Source: Sphingopyxis sp. QXT-31 (lineage in GTDB: Bacteria; Pseudomonadota; Alphaproteobacteria; Sphingomonadales; Sphingomonadaceae). From it: a DNA stretch of 64,000 nucleotides. Location of the stretch: the NCBI RefSeq assembly GCF_001984035.1, contig NZ_CP019449.1:3658001-3722000 (forward strand), given 5' to 3'. Positions 1-9,215 of this stretch are shown in pieces. Under the pieces are notes generated by a model. It was given only the letters and a program-made list of their open reading frames with translations. It was not told where the DNA came from and made no database searches. Positions within the stretch are counted from its first letter, which is position 1, and each line of letters opens with the position of its first letter. Position numbers and translations under genes: made by a program.

Positions 1-1025
1 CCGACCCACAGCGCCGGGAGCGCGCAGATGCGGTTCCACGGTCCGCCGTCGGCGCCGCGCATTTCGAGGAAGCTCTTCAAACGCACCTCGGGGAAGGCGG
101 TCGAGAGATGGTCGTTCCAGTCGCTGAGGCGCGGCAGTTCGCCGGGGAGGACCGAGAGCTCGCCCTTCATGAAATCGCGGAAGCTGAGTCCCGCAGCGTC
201 GATATATTTCCCGTCGCGGAAGACGAAATACATCGGCACGTCGAGCATATAGTCGACATAGCGATCATAGCCGAAGCCCTCTTCGAACACGAAGGGCAGC
301 ATGCCGGTGCGCGCGGGGTCGGTGTCGGTCCAGATATGGCTGCGGTACGACATATAGCCGTTGGGCTTGCCCTCGGTGAAGGGCGACGAGGCGAAGAGCG
401 CGGTGGCGAGCGGCTGGAGCGCCAGCGAAACGCGGAACTTCTGCACCATGTCGGCCTCGGACGAATAATCGAGGTTGGTCTGGATGGTGCAGGTGCGCAG
501 CATCATATCGAGCCCCATGGTGCCGACGCGCGGCATATGCTCGAGCATGATCTTGTAGCGGCCCTTGGGCATGATCGGCAGCTCGGCGCGGGTCTTGTCG
601 GGCCACATGCCGACCCCCAGGAAGCCGAGTCCGAGCTCGGCGCCGACTTCCTTGACCTGCTTCAGATGGCGCCCGGTTTCGGCGCAGGTCTGATGGAGAT
701 TTTCGAGCGGCGCGCCCGACAGTTCCAATTGCCCCGCGGGTTCGAGGCTGACGGTGCCGTCGCTGCCCGCGAGCGCGATGACTTTCCCGCCCTCGATCAC
801 CGGTTCCCAGCCGAAGCGGGTGAGCGCCATGAGCAGGTCGTGGATGCCGCCGGGCTCGTCATAGGAGGGCGCGCGGTGGTCGGCGGTGCGATAGACGAAT
901 TTCTCGTGCTCGGTGCCGATGCGCCAGCGGTCCTTGGGCTTCTCGCCCTTGATCATGGGGGCCGCGAGCTGGTCGCGGTTTTCGACGATGGGATCGTTGC
1001 TGTCGGAGGCGGTGCGCGTGCTCAT
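1..1025 (-). CDS. gshA: Glutamate-cysteine ligase, 3' end outside the window
   Basis: This enzyme joins glutamate and cysteine with ATP, the first step of glutathione synthesis in the cytoplasm. The frame is open from an ATG at 1025 to the window edge, giving about 341 residues; the C-terminus lies beyond position 1. The glutamate-binding motif IGTEHEKF is near residues 36-43, followed by family stretches such as [12 protein letters not shown] and [16 protein letters not shown]. These fit the plant/alphaproteobacterial GshA type rather than the E. coli type. The next gene upstream on the same strand ends 41 bases away. Because the frame has no stop inside the window it can be missed by ORF callers. 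Identity is secure; the C-terminus cannot be judged. Confidence 0.93.
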   Translation of the reverse strand, partial: MSTRTASDSNDPIVENRDQLAAPMIKGEKPKDRWRIGTEHEKFVYRTADHRAPSYDEPGGIHDLLMALTRFGWEPVIEGGKVIALAGSDGTVSLEPAGQLELSGAPLENLHQTCAETGRHLKQVKEVGAELGLGFLGVGMWPDKTRAELPIMPKGRYKIMLEHMPRVGTMGLDMMLRTCTIQTNLDYSSEADMVQKFRVSLALQPLATALFASSPFTEGKPNGYMSYRSHIWTDTDPARTGMLPFVFEEGFGYDRYVDYMLDVPMYFVFRDGKYIDAAGLSFRDFMKGELSVLPGELPRLSDWNDHLSTAFPEVRLKSFLEMRGADGGPWNRICALPALWV

Positions 1026-1066
1026 AGCGCGCCATCTAGACTATCCGGTACAGAATGCAATTGGGG

Positions 1067-3424
1067 CTATTCCACCATCGCGCGGAGGTTGATCGTGAAG
1101 CTCGATCCGGGTGCCATGCTGCCTTTGGGATTGATGCGGATGTGCGTGACATTGGGGTCGACGCCGTCGGCGTGGGCGACCGGGGTGTAGGTGAAGCTGG
1201 CGCCATTGTTGTTCGAGAAGCTGAGGTCGTCGCTCGTGCTCGCGAGACTGGTGAAGCTGTAGGTGAGGCCGCTCGATCCCGCGGCAAAGGCGAGCGGGCC
1301 GGGGCCGGGGGCGTAGGTGCCGACGAACAGCGCGAGGTTCGCGGGGAGCGCGTCGGTGACGATCACGCTGTTGCTCGTCGCCTGCGTACCCGCGGGGGCG
1401 GTGACGGTCAGGCTGTAGGTCGCGAAGCCGCCGGGGATGAGCTTGGGGTTGGTGGTGCCGTTCTGCGGGTCGCTGTACGCGGCCGAAGTCTTGGCGATCG
1501 TCAGGGGCAGGACATAGGCGTTGGTGTAGGTACAGGTCGTCGCGGTCGTGCTGCCCTGGATCGTCAGCGTGCGCCCGGTCGCGCCGCTCGCGAGCGGGCT
1601 GCCGCCGGTGCATTCGACGCTGGCGTTGTAGAGCGCGGCGACCGCGCCGCCGCCATATGTCTCTGCGGGCAGCGTCACGACATCGCCCGCGCGGACGTTG
1701 ACATAGCTGCCGGTGGTCGCGGTCGGCGCGGTCGAACTAAAGGTCGGATTGGCGGTGCCCCCGCTCGTCGTGGCGCTTGCGGTGTGGCCGGTCGTCGCGC
1801 CTCTCCACGCCTTGGCGAGGCGCAGCTGCTGGGCGATGCGGCTGTTGGTAAAGGTGCAGACGATCGCGGTGTCCGCGGGGTTTACTGTCAGCACGCTGCC
1901 CGCGAGCGCGGTGGCATTGCCGGTGCAGGCGAGCGCCTGGCTATAATTGCCGCCGCTGCCCGCGGTGAAGGTTTCGGTCAGCGTGGCGGCTTCGGCGGCG
2001 TAGACGGTGACCGCTGCATTGGTGTCGGTCTCGTTAGCGCTGTTCGCGACCGAGGCGAGGCTCGCGTTGTTGATCAGCCCCGTGGTCGCGACGGTCACCG
2101 CGTTGGTGGTCAAGGCATTGACCCAGGTCTTGCGCACCACGAGCGTCGCCGACTTGCGGGCGTTGGTCCACGTGCAGGTGAGCGAGGTGCCGCTGGGCAT
2201 CGTCACGGTGCGGCTGAGCCCGGTGCCCGCGGTCGTCACGACGGCATTGTCGCTGTTGCGGCGGCATTCGAGGCTGCTTGTGTAATTGGCCGCGGCGCCC
2301 GTGGTGAACGCCTCGGTCAGCGTGAGCGTCGATCCCGCGACGGCCACCGCGGTGGCGTTGGTCGTCGTGCCGCCGACGGTCGAGCTGCCCGCGGTGGGGA
2401 CGAGCCCGCCGCTGATCGCCAGGCTGACCGCGTCGTTCGCGATGCCGTTCGTCCACGCCTTGGTCAGCACGACGGGCGAGTCGTTGTCGGTGATCGTGTA
2501 CGTGGCGGCGGTGATCGGGGTGCCGCCGCAGCTCGACGTGCTCGACACGGTGTAGCCGGTGCCGGTGTTCAGCGCGATCTGGATCGTCTCGCTGCTTTCG
2601 GTCGCGGTGTCGTCGATCACCGCGATGCCGAGCGGCACGGTGGTGTTCTGATAGGTCCCCGCGGGGATGGTGACGGTGAAGCTCGCCGCGCCGTTCGGCG
2701 TCGTATAGTCGGTGCCGCGCGTCGCGGTGCCGCCGGTGATGCTGACGTTGACCGTGCGCGCCGAGAAGAGCGTGCCGCTGATCCGCAGCGCGGGGATGTT
2801 CGCCGAGGGGATCGATTCGACCCCCGAACCGGTCGCCGCCGACAGCTCGACAAAGGGGTTGAGGCTGATGCGGATGTCGTCGAGGAAATTGCCGAAGCTG
2901 CCCGCGTCGGTGGTGATGAACTGGACGCGCTGGACCCCCGACGCACCCGTATAGGTCGTGGTGCCGGAATTGACGTTCCAGACATTGTTGATCGTCGAGG
3001 CCTGAGTGGCGAGAAGCTGGAGCTGTGTGCCGCTGCTGTTTGCGATCTGGAAGCGTGCGGTCTGGGTGGCCGGGCCGCCGGCGCGGGCGCGGTGGGCAAA
3101 GGTCCAGCCGATCGTCTCGCCATTGACCATGCAGATATTCTGATAGAGTGCGCCGGGAACATTGGCGTTCATTTCGGCAAAGACCGCGCCGTCATAGGCG
3201 GGGACCGCGTTGAAGCCGCCGTCCCACAATTCGACCTCGCCCGAGACCGAGTTCCAGCCCGACACCTCGCCGTTCGAATAGATTTCGTAATTGGCCGCGC
3301 CGGCGCCCTGCGGGTCGTTCGCCTCGAACGAGGGATTGACGATGACGCGCTGGGCGTGCGCGGTGCCCGTCAGCGCGAGCGCCGCGGCGAGCAGCGCGGG
3401 CAGGAAATGCGCGCGGGCGGCCAT
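1067..3424 (-). CDS. Secreted repeat protein with DUF11/Calx-beta-like modules
   Basis: The product has 785 residues and a clear signal peptide (hydrophobic stretch ending at THAQ, about residue 25), so it should be exported. The first ~200 residues look like a lectin/jelly-roll domain (VNPSFE start, DDIRISLNPF end). A Calx-beta-like segment follows, then three tandem units of about 90 residues. Each unit begins with a KAW or KTW motif, carries TLTE-FT and ends in C-TFTN or C-TWTN with paired cysteines. The last 130 residues form a DUF11-type unit starting TIAKTSAAYSDP. There is no PEP-CTERM, LPXTG or autotransporter barrel. The start is one base after the stop of the upstream gene, so the two are probably translated together. 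Surface or matrix role is inferred; the exact function is unknown. Confidence 0.75.
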   Translation of the reverse strand: MAARAHFLPALLAAALALTGTAHAQRVIVNPSFEANDPQGAGAANYEIYSNGEVSGWNSVSGEVELWDGGFNAVPAYDGAVFAEMNANVPGALYQNICMVNGETIGWTFAHRARAGGPATQTARFQIANSSGTQLQLLATQASTINNVWNVNSGTTTYTGASGVQRVQFITTDAGSFGNFLDDIRISLNPFVELSAATGSGVESIPSANIPALRISGTLFSARTVNVSITGGTATRGTDYTTPNGAASFTVTIPAGTYQNTTVPLGIAVIDDTATESSETIQIALNTGTGYTVSSTSSCGGTPITAATYTITDNDSPVVLTKAWTNGIANDAVSLAISGGLVPTAGSSTVGGTTTNATAVAVAGSTLTLTEAFTTGAAANYTSSLECRRNSDNAVVTTAGTGLSRTVTMPSGTSLTCTWTNARKSATLVVRKTWVNALTTNAVTVATTGLINNASLASVANSANETDTNAAVTVYAAEAATLTETFTAGSGGNYSQALACTGNATALAGSVLTVNPADTAIVCTFTNSRIAQQLRLAKAWRGATTGHTASATTSGGTANPTFSSTAPTATTGSYVNVRAGDVVTLPAETYGGGAVAALYNASVECTGGSPLASGATGRTLTIQGSTTATTCTYTNAYVLPLTIAKTSAAYSDPQNGTTNPKLIPGGFATYSLTVTAPAGTQATSNSVIVTDALPANLALFVGTYAPGPGPLAFAAGSSGLTYSFTSLASTSDDLSFSNNNGASFTYTPVAHADGVDPNVTHIRINPKGSMAPGSSFTINLRAMVE

Positions 3425-3425
3425 C

Positions 3426-5414
3426 TCAGTTGACCGTGGCGGTAAAGGCGATCGCCATCGCCGCGGCCGGCGCGAGGCTGGCGGTGTTCGCGGTCACATT
3501 GGTGCCGACAAAGGCCGCGCCGAAGGGGTCGCTCTCGTCGGCACCCGTCGCATTGTCGTCCTCGACCGTCGTCGCGCCGGCGCAGCTGGTGCCGCTGCGC
3601 AGCGAGGCGGGGGTGTAGGTCATCGTCGCGGGGATCGCGTCGTTGATCGCGACGCTCGTCGCGGTGGCGCTTCCGGTGTTGGTGACGAGCAGGCAATAGC
3701 GGATCACCGCGCCCGGGATCGCCTTCGGGTTGGTTGTGCCGTTCGTCGGGTCGCTGACGATGCTGCTCGTCTTGGCGAAGACAAGGTTGGTCGTCGGGCG
3801 GCAGAAGACGATGTCGTGGATCGCGATCGCCTGCTGCCCCGGGTCGGTCGGCGCGGTCGAGTGGTTGCCGTAGTTGATGACGATCGTGTCGACGGGCGAC
3901 GAAAAGGTGACGACGACATTGCCGTTCGCGCTGGTGTCGGCGGCGACGACGTCGCCATACGCGCTGTTGCCCACGACATAATTGCTGACGCCGTTGGTCA
4001 GCGTCGGGGTGACGCTGGCGCCATTGTAGCTGCCGGTCACGGTCACGCGGTCGGCGAACTGGTTCGCGTTATAATCGATGTCGAACAGGCGGAACTGCGC
4101 GCCCGGAACCGCGGTCGGCAAGGTGATCGTGCTGGTGACGCTACCCGATTGGCTGGTCATGTCGACCAGCTCGAAGATCGAATATTGCGCGGGCGAAAAG
4201 CCGCCGGTCACGACATTCTGCCTCGTCGGCGACTGGCCGCCATAGGTCGCGTTGCTCAAAAAGCTGCCGCCGCTGATCGCGATGGCGAAGTTCATCGTGC
4301 CGATATTGGCGAGCGCATAGCTGCCGCTGGTCGTCCCCGCCGACCAGCTGATGCTGTCCCAGTCGTGCGTCGTCGTGCCCGCGCTGCAGACAAGCGTCGG
4401 CGGCGTACCCGCGGTGCGGCTGCCCGCGACGGTGAAGCTGACGCTGTCATAATCGTCTTCGCCGATCGCGCCGTTGTTCGGGGTCGAATCGCTGTCGGTG
4501 ATCGAGGACGCCGTAATCTCGGCGCTGTTGACGATCGTCGCGCCCGAGGTGGCATTGACAGTGCCGCTGATGGTCAGCGTGCGCGTCGTTCCCGCGGGAA
4601 CGCTGCCGACGGTCCAGACGCCCGTGCCGCTGTTGTAGCTGCCGAAACCCGAGGCGCTGGCAAAGGTGAAGCCCGCGGGCAAAATGTCCTCGACCGTCAC
4701 CCCTGTCGCACTCTGCGGCGAGCCGCTCGCGTTTGTGACGCTCAGGGTGTAGCTGATCGTCGCACCGTTGTTCGGCGACGCGTTGCTCACCGCCTTGGTC
4801 AGCGACAGGTCGGCATAATTGGCGGGCAGGCTGGTGATGTAAAGGTCGGCGCGGGTGAAGCTGCCATTGTCGGCCTGCGGATATTGGTCGCAGATCTCCA
4901 GCCGCCAGGTGCCCTGCGCATTCTGGCCGTTGAACGCCGAGAGCGCGGCGTTGGGGGCGAACTGGTTCTGATACGGCGGCGCGCTGGTCGAATGGTTCGC
5001 GGTGTTGCCGTCGGTGTTGACCGTGCTCGCCGCGGCGTCGTCGAGCCGGACGTTGAAATTGTCGCCCGAGATATTGTTCGTGTCGCCATCGACGAGCTGG
5101 ACGCGCGTGCCCGCGGGCGACTGCAACGTGATGCGCAGGTCCCCGCGCCAGCTGTGCGTCGCGAGCACGCCGAGATCGACGTCGCCGACGAGATAGCTCG
5201 TAGACACGGTGAAATTGCGCACCAGCGGCGCGGTGCAGGTCGTGCCGTTGTTGATCGTGCCCGTGGTGCTGTTGCTGTAGGTCGTTATGGTCTGCGCGCG
5301 CGCGGGGGTTGCAACGGCGGCGAACGCCAGCAGGACGAGCGCCATCAGCGCCCGCCACAGCTGCGTTTGCCGGGCCCCACCCCGGCAATCTCGGCTCTGG
5401 TCCCGCCGTTGCAT
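3426..5414 (-). CDS. Secreted protein with P-domain and DUF11 repeats
   Basis: The product has 662 residues. Its signal peptide may begin at the first Met or at the Met near residue 24 (MALVLLAFAAVATPARAQ). Residues ~45-200 resemble the proprotein-convertase P (Homo B) domain, with HSWRGDLRITLQSPAGT and GTWRLEICD motifs. A DUF11 unit follows (LSLTKAVSNASPNNG), then a central domain that may be a C-terminal-like adhesion module, and a final DUF11 unit starting VFAKTSSIVSDPTNG. That last unit is closely similar to the last unit of the next gene, so the pair probably arose by duplication and reshuffling. No protease domain is attached. Likely a cell-surface structural or adhesion protein; this is inference. 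Confidence 0.75.
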   Translation of the reverse strand: MQRRDQSRDCRGGARQTQLWRALMALVLLAFAAVATPARAQTITTYSNSTTGTINNGTTCTAPLVRNFTVSTSYLVGDVDLGVLATHSWRGDLRITLQSPAGTRVQLVDGDTNNISGDNFNVRLDDAAASTVNTDGNTANHSTSAPPYQNQFAPNAALSAFNGQNAQGTWRLEICDQYPQADNGSFTRADLYITSLPANYADLSLTKAVSNASPNNGATISYTLSVTNASGSPQSATGVTVEDILPAGFTFASASGFGSYNSGTGVWTVGSVPAGTTRTLTISGTVNATSGATIVNSAEITASSITDSDSTPNNGAIGEDDYDSVSFTVAGSRTAGTPPTLVCSAGTTTHDWDSISWSAGTTSGSYALANIGTMNFAIAISGGSFLSNATYGGQSPTRQNVVTGGFSPAQYSIFELVDMTSQSGSVTSTITLPTAVPGAQFRLFDIDYNANQFADRVTVTGSYNGASVTPTLTNGVSNYVVGNSAYGDVVAADTSANGNVVVTFSSPVDTIVINYGNHSTAPTDPGQQAIAIHDIVFCRPTTNLVFAKTSSIVSDPTNGTTNPKAIPGAVIRYCLLVTNTGSATATSVAINDAIPATMTYTPASLRSGTSCAGATTVEDDNATGADESDPFGAAFVGTNVTANTASLAPAAAMAIAFTATVN

Positions 5415-5552
5415 CGCGCCGCTATGGCGCGTTTGTGGCTAACATCGGGTTAAGGATGGTGAATTCGGGCCGTAACTGTGTCGGATGGGGACAGAACGAC
5501 GCGATGGGTTCGGCGGGTTTTGGGCGTTTATGGACGAACCGCCCTATAAAGC

Positions 5553-5631
5553 CCGTTCGTGTCGAGCGAAGTCGAGACACGCGTGGGAAGCGCCACCCTT
5601 GACGTGTCTCGACTTCGCTCGACACGAACGG
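5553..5631. repeat. Perfect 29-bp inverted repeat with 21-bp spacer
   Basis: Positions 5553-5581 and 5603-5631 are exact reverse complements; each arm contains GTGTCGAGCGAAGTCGAGAC. It lies between the 3' end of rsmE and the start of the P-domain gene, both on the minus strand. It could form a long hairpin that ends rsmE transcripts, or be a dispersed REP-like element. No other copy was seen in this window. Confidence 0.85.
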
Positions 5632-5677
5632 AAATAGGTGAATGTCTTAAATCCACCCCAAAACCGTCCCCGCAATC

Positions 5678-6421
5678 CTATCCGGCCCAATCGCCATAGG
5701 CCGCCATCCACAGCGCTGTCGCGGCGATCGCGGCGGTTTCGGCGCGCAGGATGCGGGGGCCGAGCGCCATGCGCCTTACCGCGGGCGCGGCGAGGAGCAG
5801 GTCGCGTTCGCGGTCGGTGAAGCCGCCCTCGGGACCGGTCAGGATTGCGGCGGGCGCGGGGGCGGCGAGCGCGGCCATCGGCACGCCGCCCGCCTCGTCG
5901 GCGAAGAGCAAAGCGCGATCTGCCGGCCAGGTCTTGAGCAGCGCGGGGAGCTTGACCGGTTCGGCGAGGTCGGGAAGCGCGGTGCGGCCGCATTGCTCGC
6001 ACGCCTCGACGATCTGCGCGCGCAAGCGCTCTTCCTTGACGCGCTCGACGATCGTGCGCTCGGTGATCACCGGCTGCAGCCGCGCGACGCCGAGCTCGGT
6101 CGCCTTTTCGATGATCCAGTCGAGCCGCGCTTTCTTGACCGGCGCGAAGCACAGCCAGAGGTCGGGCACCAGCTCAAGCGGACGCATCTGCCGCTCGATC
6201 GTCACGGTCAGCGCGCGCTTCGCGGCATCGGCGACGATGCCAAGCCATTCGCCGCTGCGATTGTCGCAGAGTAACAGCGGGTCGCCCGCCTTGGCGCGCA
6301 TGACGTTGAGCAGATAATGCGCCGCGCCGCCGTCGATCACCGCGTTGACGCCCGCTGCGAGCGGGGTTTCGACGAACAGACGCGGGGTGCTGGCGGGCGG
6401 CCAGGCAGGAACGGCAGGCAT
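5678..6421 (-). CDS. rsmE: 16S rRNA (uracil-1498-N3)-methyltransferase
   Basis: RsmE methylates U1498 of 16S rRNA using S-adenosylmethionine. The product of 247 residues shows the SPOUT-fold SAM motifs: LTGPEGGFTDRE about residue 190 and LGPRILRAETA close to the C-terminus. The N-terminal PUA-like part includes HYLLNVMRAKAGD. I chose the ATG at 6421 (MPAVPAWPPAS); an in-frame start 22 codons upstream would add a non-conserved tail and reach into the divergent promoter. Length matches the family (about 240-250). It is divergent from the Tad-like operon. Confidence 0.92.
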   Translation of the reverse strand: MPAVPAWPPASTPRLFVETPLAAGVNAVIDGGAAHYLLNVMRAKAGDPLLLCDNRSGEWLGIVADAAKRALTVTIERQMRPLELVPDLWLCFAPVKKARLDWIIEKATELGVARLQPVITERTIVERVKEERLRAQIVEACEQCGRTALPDLAEPVKLPALLKTWPADRALLFADEAGGVPMAALAAPAPAAILTGPEGGFTDRERDLLLAAPAVRRMALGPRILRAETAAIAATALWMAAYGDWAG

Positions 6422-6624
6422 AGCGCCGCGATAGCAGACGCAGGAAATTTGCACATCCCGCGCCGCGATTTCGCGATTCTGTCTCATGCCGGGTCAGAAT
6501 AGGGCCTTTGGCTCCGGCGCGGCTGCGCCCGATTAGCGTTTTGGTAAGCAATCCCGCCCTAGGTGCAGGTTACCTGCCGTGCGTCCGTTGGGGCGAACTG
6601 CGCGGCCAAGAGGGGTTTGTGACC

Positions 6625-8622
6625 ATGCGAGGGACCTCGTTCCGCGATATCTGGCGCGCCATTCGCAGCTTTGCGCGCGACCAGCGCGGCAATGCGATGA
6701 TGCTGACCGCTGCCGCGGTGGTGCCGATCATCGGGATCGTCGGGTCGGCCGTCGATATCGGCCGCGCCTATATGGCCGAGGCCCGGCTGCAGCAGGCGTG
6801 CGACGCGGGCGTGCTGGCGGGGCGCCGCGCGATGACGGGGACGACCTACAGCAGCGCGGCGCAGGCCGAAGCGAACAAGATGTTCAACTTCAACTATCCT
6901 TCCGACACCTATGGCAGCACGAACGTCGTCTTCACCTCGGCGGCGCAGGGCGCGTCGAACGTCAACGGCACCGCGACCGCGCGCCTGCCGACCGCGCTGA
7001 TGCAAATCTTCAATTTCACCCAGTTCAACCTGTCGGTGGCGTGTACCGCAAAGCTCGAAATCTCGAACACCGACGTGATGATGGTGCTCGACGTCACCGG
7101 CTCGATGACCACGGTCAATTCGGGCGATACCGTCAACCGCATGGACGCGCTCAAGGACGCGACCATGGACTTCTTCGATACGCTGACCAATGCCGAAACC
7201 GGCGACGGCCGGCTCCGCTTCGGCGTCGTTCCCTACAGTTCGTCGGCGAACGTCGGGGCGATCCTCAACGCGAAGAACCCGGCGTGGCTGCGCAATTCGG
7301 TGCTCCTGCCCTCGCGGACGCCGATCTACCGCGTGACCTGGGGCAATGCGTCGACCACGACGGGGCCGAGCAACGACGGCACGACCACCTATGGCAATTG
7401 GAGCAACGTCGACACGATCAGCGGTAAGAACGCGACCACCTGTCCCGCAACCGAACCGCCGGCGGATACCACCCCGACGACGTCGGGGACGCCGTCGACC
7501 AACCAGACCGGTCAATATGTCGACGGCGACGGCAACCGCATCACGACGTACAACAACAGCCAGACCTACACCTATTACAACTACCGCTATTATTGGGACA
7601 CCAGCGGCAGCAACAACCGCTGCCGCCAGCAGCGCCGCGTCGCGACCTTCACGCGGACCTCGACGTCGACGACGACCGAGACGCCCGTCCAGACCTTCGA
7701 CAATAAATATCGCTACGAGAACCGCACGTTCGACGTCAGCGCGGTAAAGAACGGCACTACCGCGATCGTCACCGACACCGGCGATTCGGGGGCGAATGTC
7801 AGCTATACCTGGGGCGGCTGCGTCATGGAGCGCGAGACCGAGCCCTTTGCCGCGAACCAGACGGCGCCGTCGGACGCGCTCGACATGGACATCGATTCGG
7901 CGCCGACCAGCGACGATGCGACCAAGTGGCAGATATTGATCCCCGAGATCGCCTTCCCGCGCGCCAGCGGGCCGGGCAATACGCCGTCGAACACGACGAC
8001 CGCGATCCAGGTGAACAGCAGCAACGTGTCGGCCGACACCACCACCAACGGCAGCTGGCAGCGTTATTCGAAATATTGGTCGAACGGCTGGGGCGTGTGC
8101 CCGGCGCCGGCGATGAAGCTGACCACGATGACCAAGAACGACCGCGCGACGTTCAACACCTACGTCCAGTCGCTCCAGGCGGTCGGAGGCACCTATCATG
8201 ATTCGGGCATGGTATGGGGCGCGCGCCTGCTGTCGCCCGACGGCATGTTCGCCGACGAAAATTCGACGGCGCCGAACGGCCGCCCGATCAGCCGCCACAT
8301 CGTCTTCATGACCGACGGCGACATGTCGGCGAACATGGGGAACCTGGGTTTCCAGGGCTATGAGTGGACGATGAATCGCGTCGGCGGTACGAGCGACAGC
8401 GACCTCACCTCGCGCCACAACAACCGCTTCCTGCAATTGTGCGAAAAGGCGAAGGCGAAGAACATCACTGTCTGGGTGGTCGGTTTCGGCGTGACGCTGA
8501 ACAACCAGCTCACGACCTGCGCGACCGCGGGCAAGGCGTTCCAGGCGAACAACGCCGCGCAGCTCAACGACCAGTTTCAGGCGATCGCGCGGCAAATTTC
8601 TAAGCTGAGGCTCTCGCAATGA
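6625..8622 (+). CDS. TadG-type pilus assembly protein with vWA domain
   Basis: The 665-residue product starts with a TadE/TadG-type N-terminus: RDQRGNA followed by one membrane segment (about residues 25-45) and the AYMAEARLQQACDAG motif. A von Willebrand factor A domain starts near residue 150, with the MIDAS motif DVTGSM and a later MTDGD. Residues ~270-385 are an insert very rich in Thr, Tyr, Asn and Ser. The ATG at 6625 follows an AAGAGGGG ribosome site; longer in-frame starts lack one. It overlaps the next gene by ATGA and begins a three-gene operon. Likely role: a minor pseudopilin/adhesin of a Flp-type pilus at the envelope. No TadA ATPase or TadB/C is in the window. Confidence 0.82.
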   Translation: MRGTSFRDIWRAIRSFARDQRGNAMMLTAAAVVPIIGIVGSAVDIGRAYMAEARLQQACDAGVLAGRRAMTGTTYSSAAQAEANKMFNFNYPSDTYGSTNVVFTSAAQGASNVNGTATARLPTALMQIFNFTQFNLSVACTAKLEISNTDVMMVLDVTGSMTTVNSGDTVNRMDALKDATMDFFDTLTNAETGDGRLRFGVVPYSSSANVGAILNAKNPAWLRNSVLLPSRTPIYRVTWGNASTTTGPSNDGTTTYGNWSNVDTISGKNATTCPATEPPADTTPTTSGTPSTNQTGQYVDGDGNRITTYNNSQTYTYYNYRYYWDTSGSNNRCRQQRRVATFTRTSTSTTTETPVQTFDNKYRYENRTFDVSAVKNGTTAIVTDTGDSGANVSYTWGGCVMERETEPFAANQTAPSDALDMDIDSAPTSDDATKWQILIPEIAFPRASGPGNTPSNTTTAIQVNSSNVSADTTTNGSWQRYSKYWSNGWGVCPAPAMKLTTMTKNDRATFNTYVQSLQAVGGTYHDSGMVWGARLLSPDGMFADENSTAPNGRPISRHIVFMTDGDMSANMGNLGFQGYEWTMNRVGGTSDSDLTSRHNNRFLQLCEKAKAKNITVWVVGFGVTLNNQLTTCATAGKAFQANNAAQLNDQFQAIARQISKLRLSQ

Positions 8623-9215
8623 CCCGGTTCCAACGCTCCGCACGCGCGCTTCGCCGCGACAATCGCGCCACCGCGGTGACCGAATTCGCGCTGACCGCAC
8701 CGCTGTTCCTGCTCGTCCTGATGGGAATCTTCGACTATTCGTGGCAGATGTACGGGAAGCAGGTGCTGTCGGGCGCGGTGGCGAAAGTCGCCCGCGCCTC
8801 GACGCTGGAAGGGAATGCCAGCAGCCAGACCGCCCTCGACGCCGGGGTGCGGACACAGGTGCAAAAGGTGTTCAAGGGCGCGACCGTGACCTTCACACGC
8901 AAGGCCTATGACAGCTACGACGAAATCGGCGACCCCGAAAATTACACCGATTCGAACAGCAACGGCCGCTACGACAAGGGTGAATGTTTTCAGGACAGCA
9001 ACGGCAACGGCAGCTGGGACACCGATCGCGGCCAGACGGGAAATGGCGGCGCCGAGGACGTCGTCGTCTACACCGCCAGCATGCAGGTCACCCGCGTGCT
9101 GCCAGTGTGGAGGATGCTCGGCCAGACCCAGAACAAGACGATCACGGCGAGCACGGTGCTGCGCAACCAGCCCTATAACGCCGCGACGTCGGTCAACACG
9201 GTGATCTGCACATGA
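8619..9215 (+). CDS. TadE-like pseudopilin with two EF-hand-like loops
   Basis: This 198-residue protein opens with a TadE-like segment (TAVTEFALTAPLFLLVL, about residues 18-35) that holds the prepilin-type Glu and a single membrane helix. In the middle, residues ~110-135 contain two consecutive aspartate/asparagine-rich loops, DSNSNGRYDKGE and DSNGNGSWDTD, which fit the DxNxNGxxD calcium-loop pattern of dockerin/EF-hand repeats. The start overlaps the preceding stop (ATGA) and the end overlaps the next start (ATGA), so the three genes are one transcript. Pilus-related role is inferred from family and context. Confidence 0.82.
   Translation: MTRFQRSARALRRDNRATAVTEFALTAPLFLLVLMGIFDYSWQMYGKQVLSGAVAKVARASTLEGNASSQTALDAGVRTQVQKVFKGATVTFTRKAYDSYDEIGDPENYTDSNSNGRYDKGECFQDSNGNGSWDTDRGQTGNGGAEDVVVYTASMQVTRVLPVWRMLGQTQNKTITASTVLRNQPYNAATSVNTVICT

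Noticed and set aside
1055..5453. Long plus-strand open frames opposite the two secreted repeat genes (792 and 720 codons).
   Set aside because: They are Arg/Ala/Gly-rich shadows of GC-rich codons on the other strand; the minus-strand frames have signal peptides and domain motifs.
6559..8856. 765-codon minus-strand frame opposite the TadG-like gene.
   Set aside because: Composition is that of an antisense shadow, with no motif and an Arg/Asp/Val bias.
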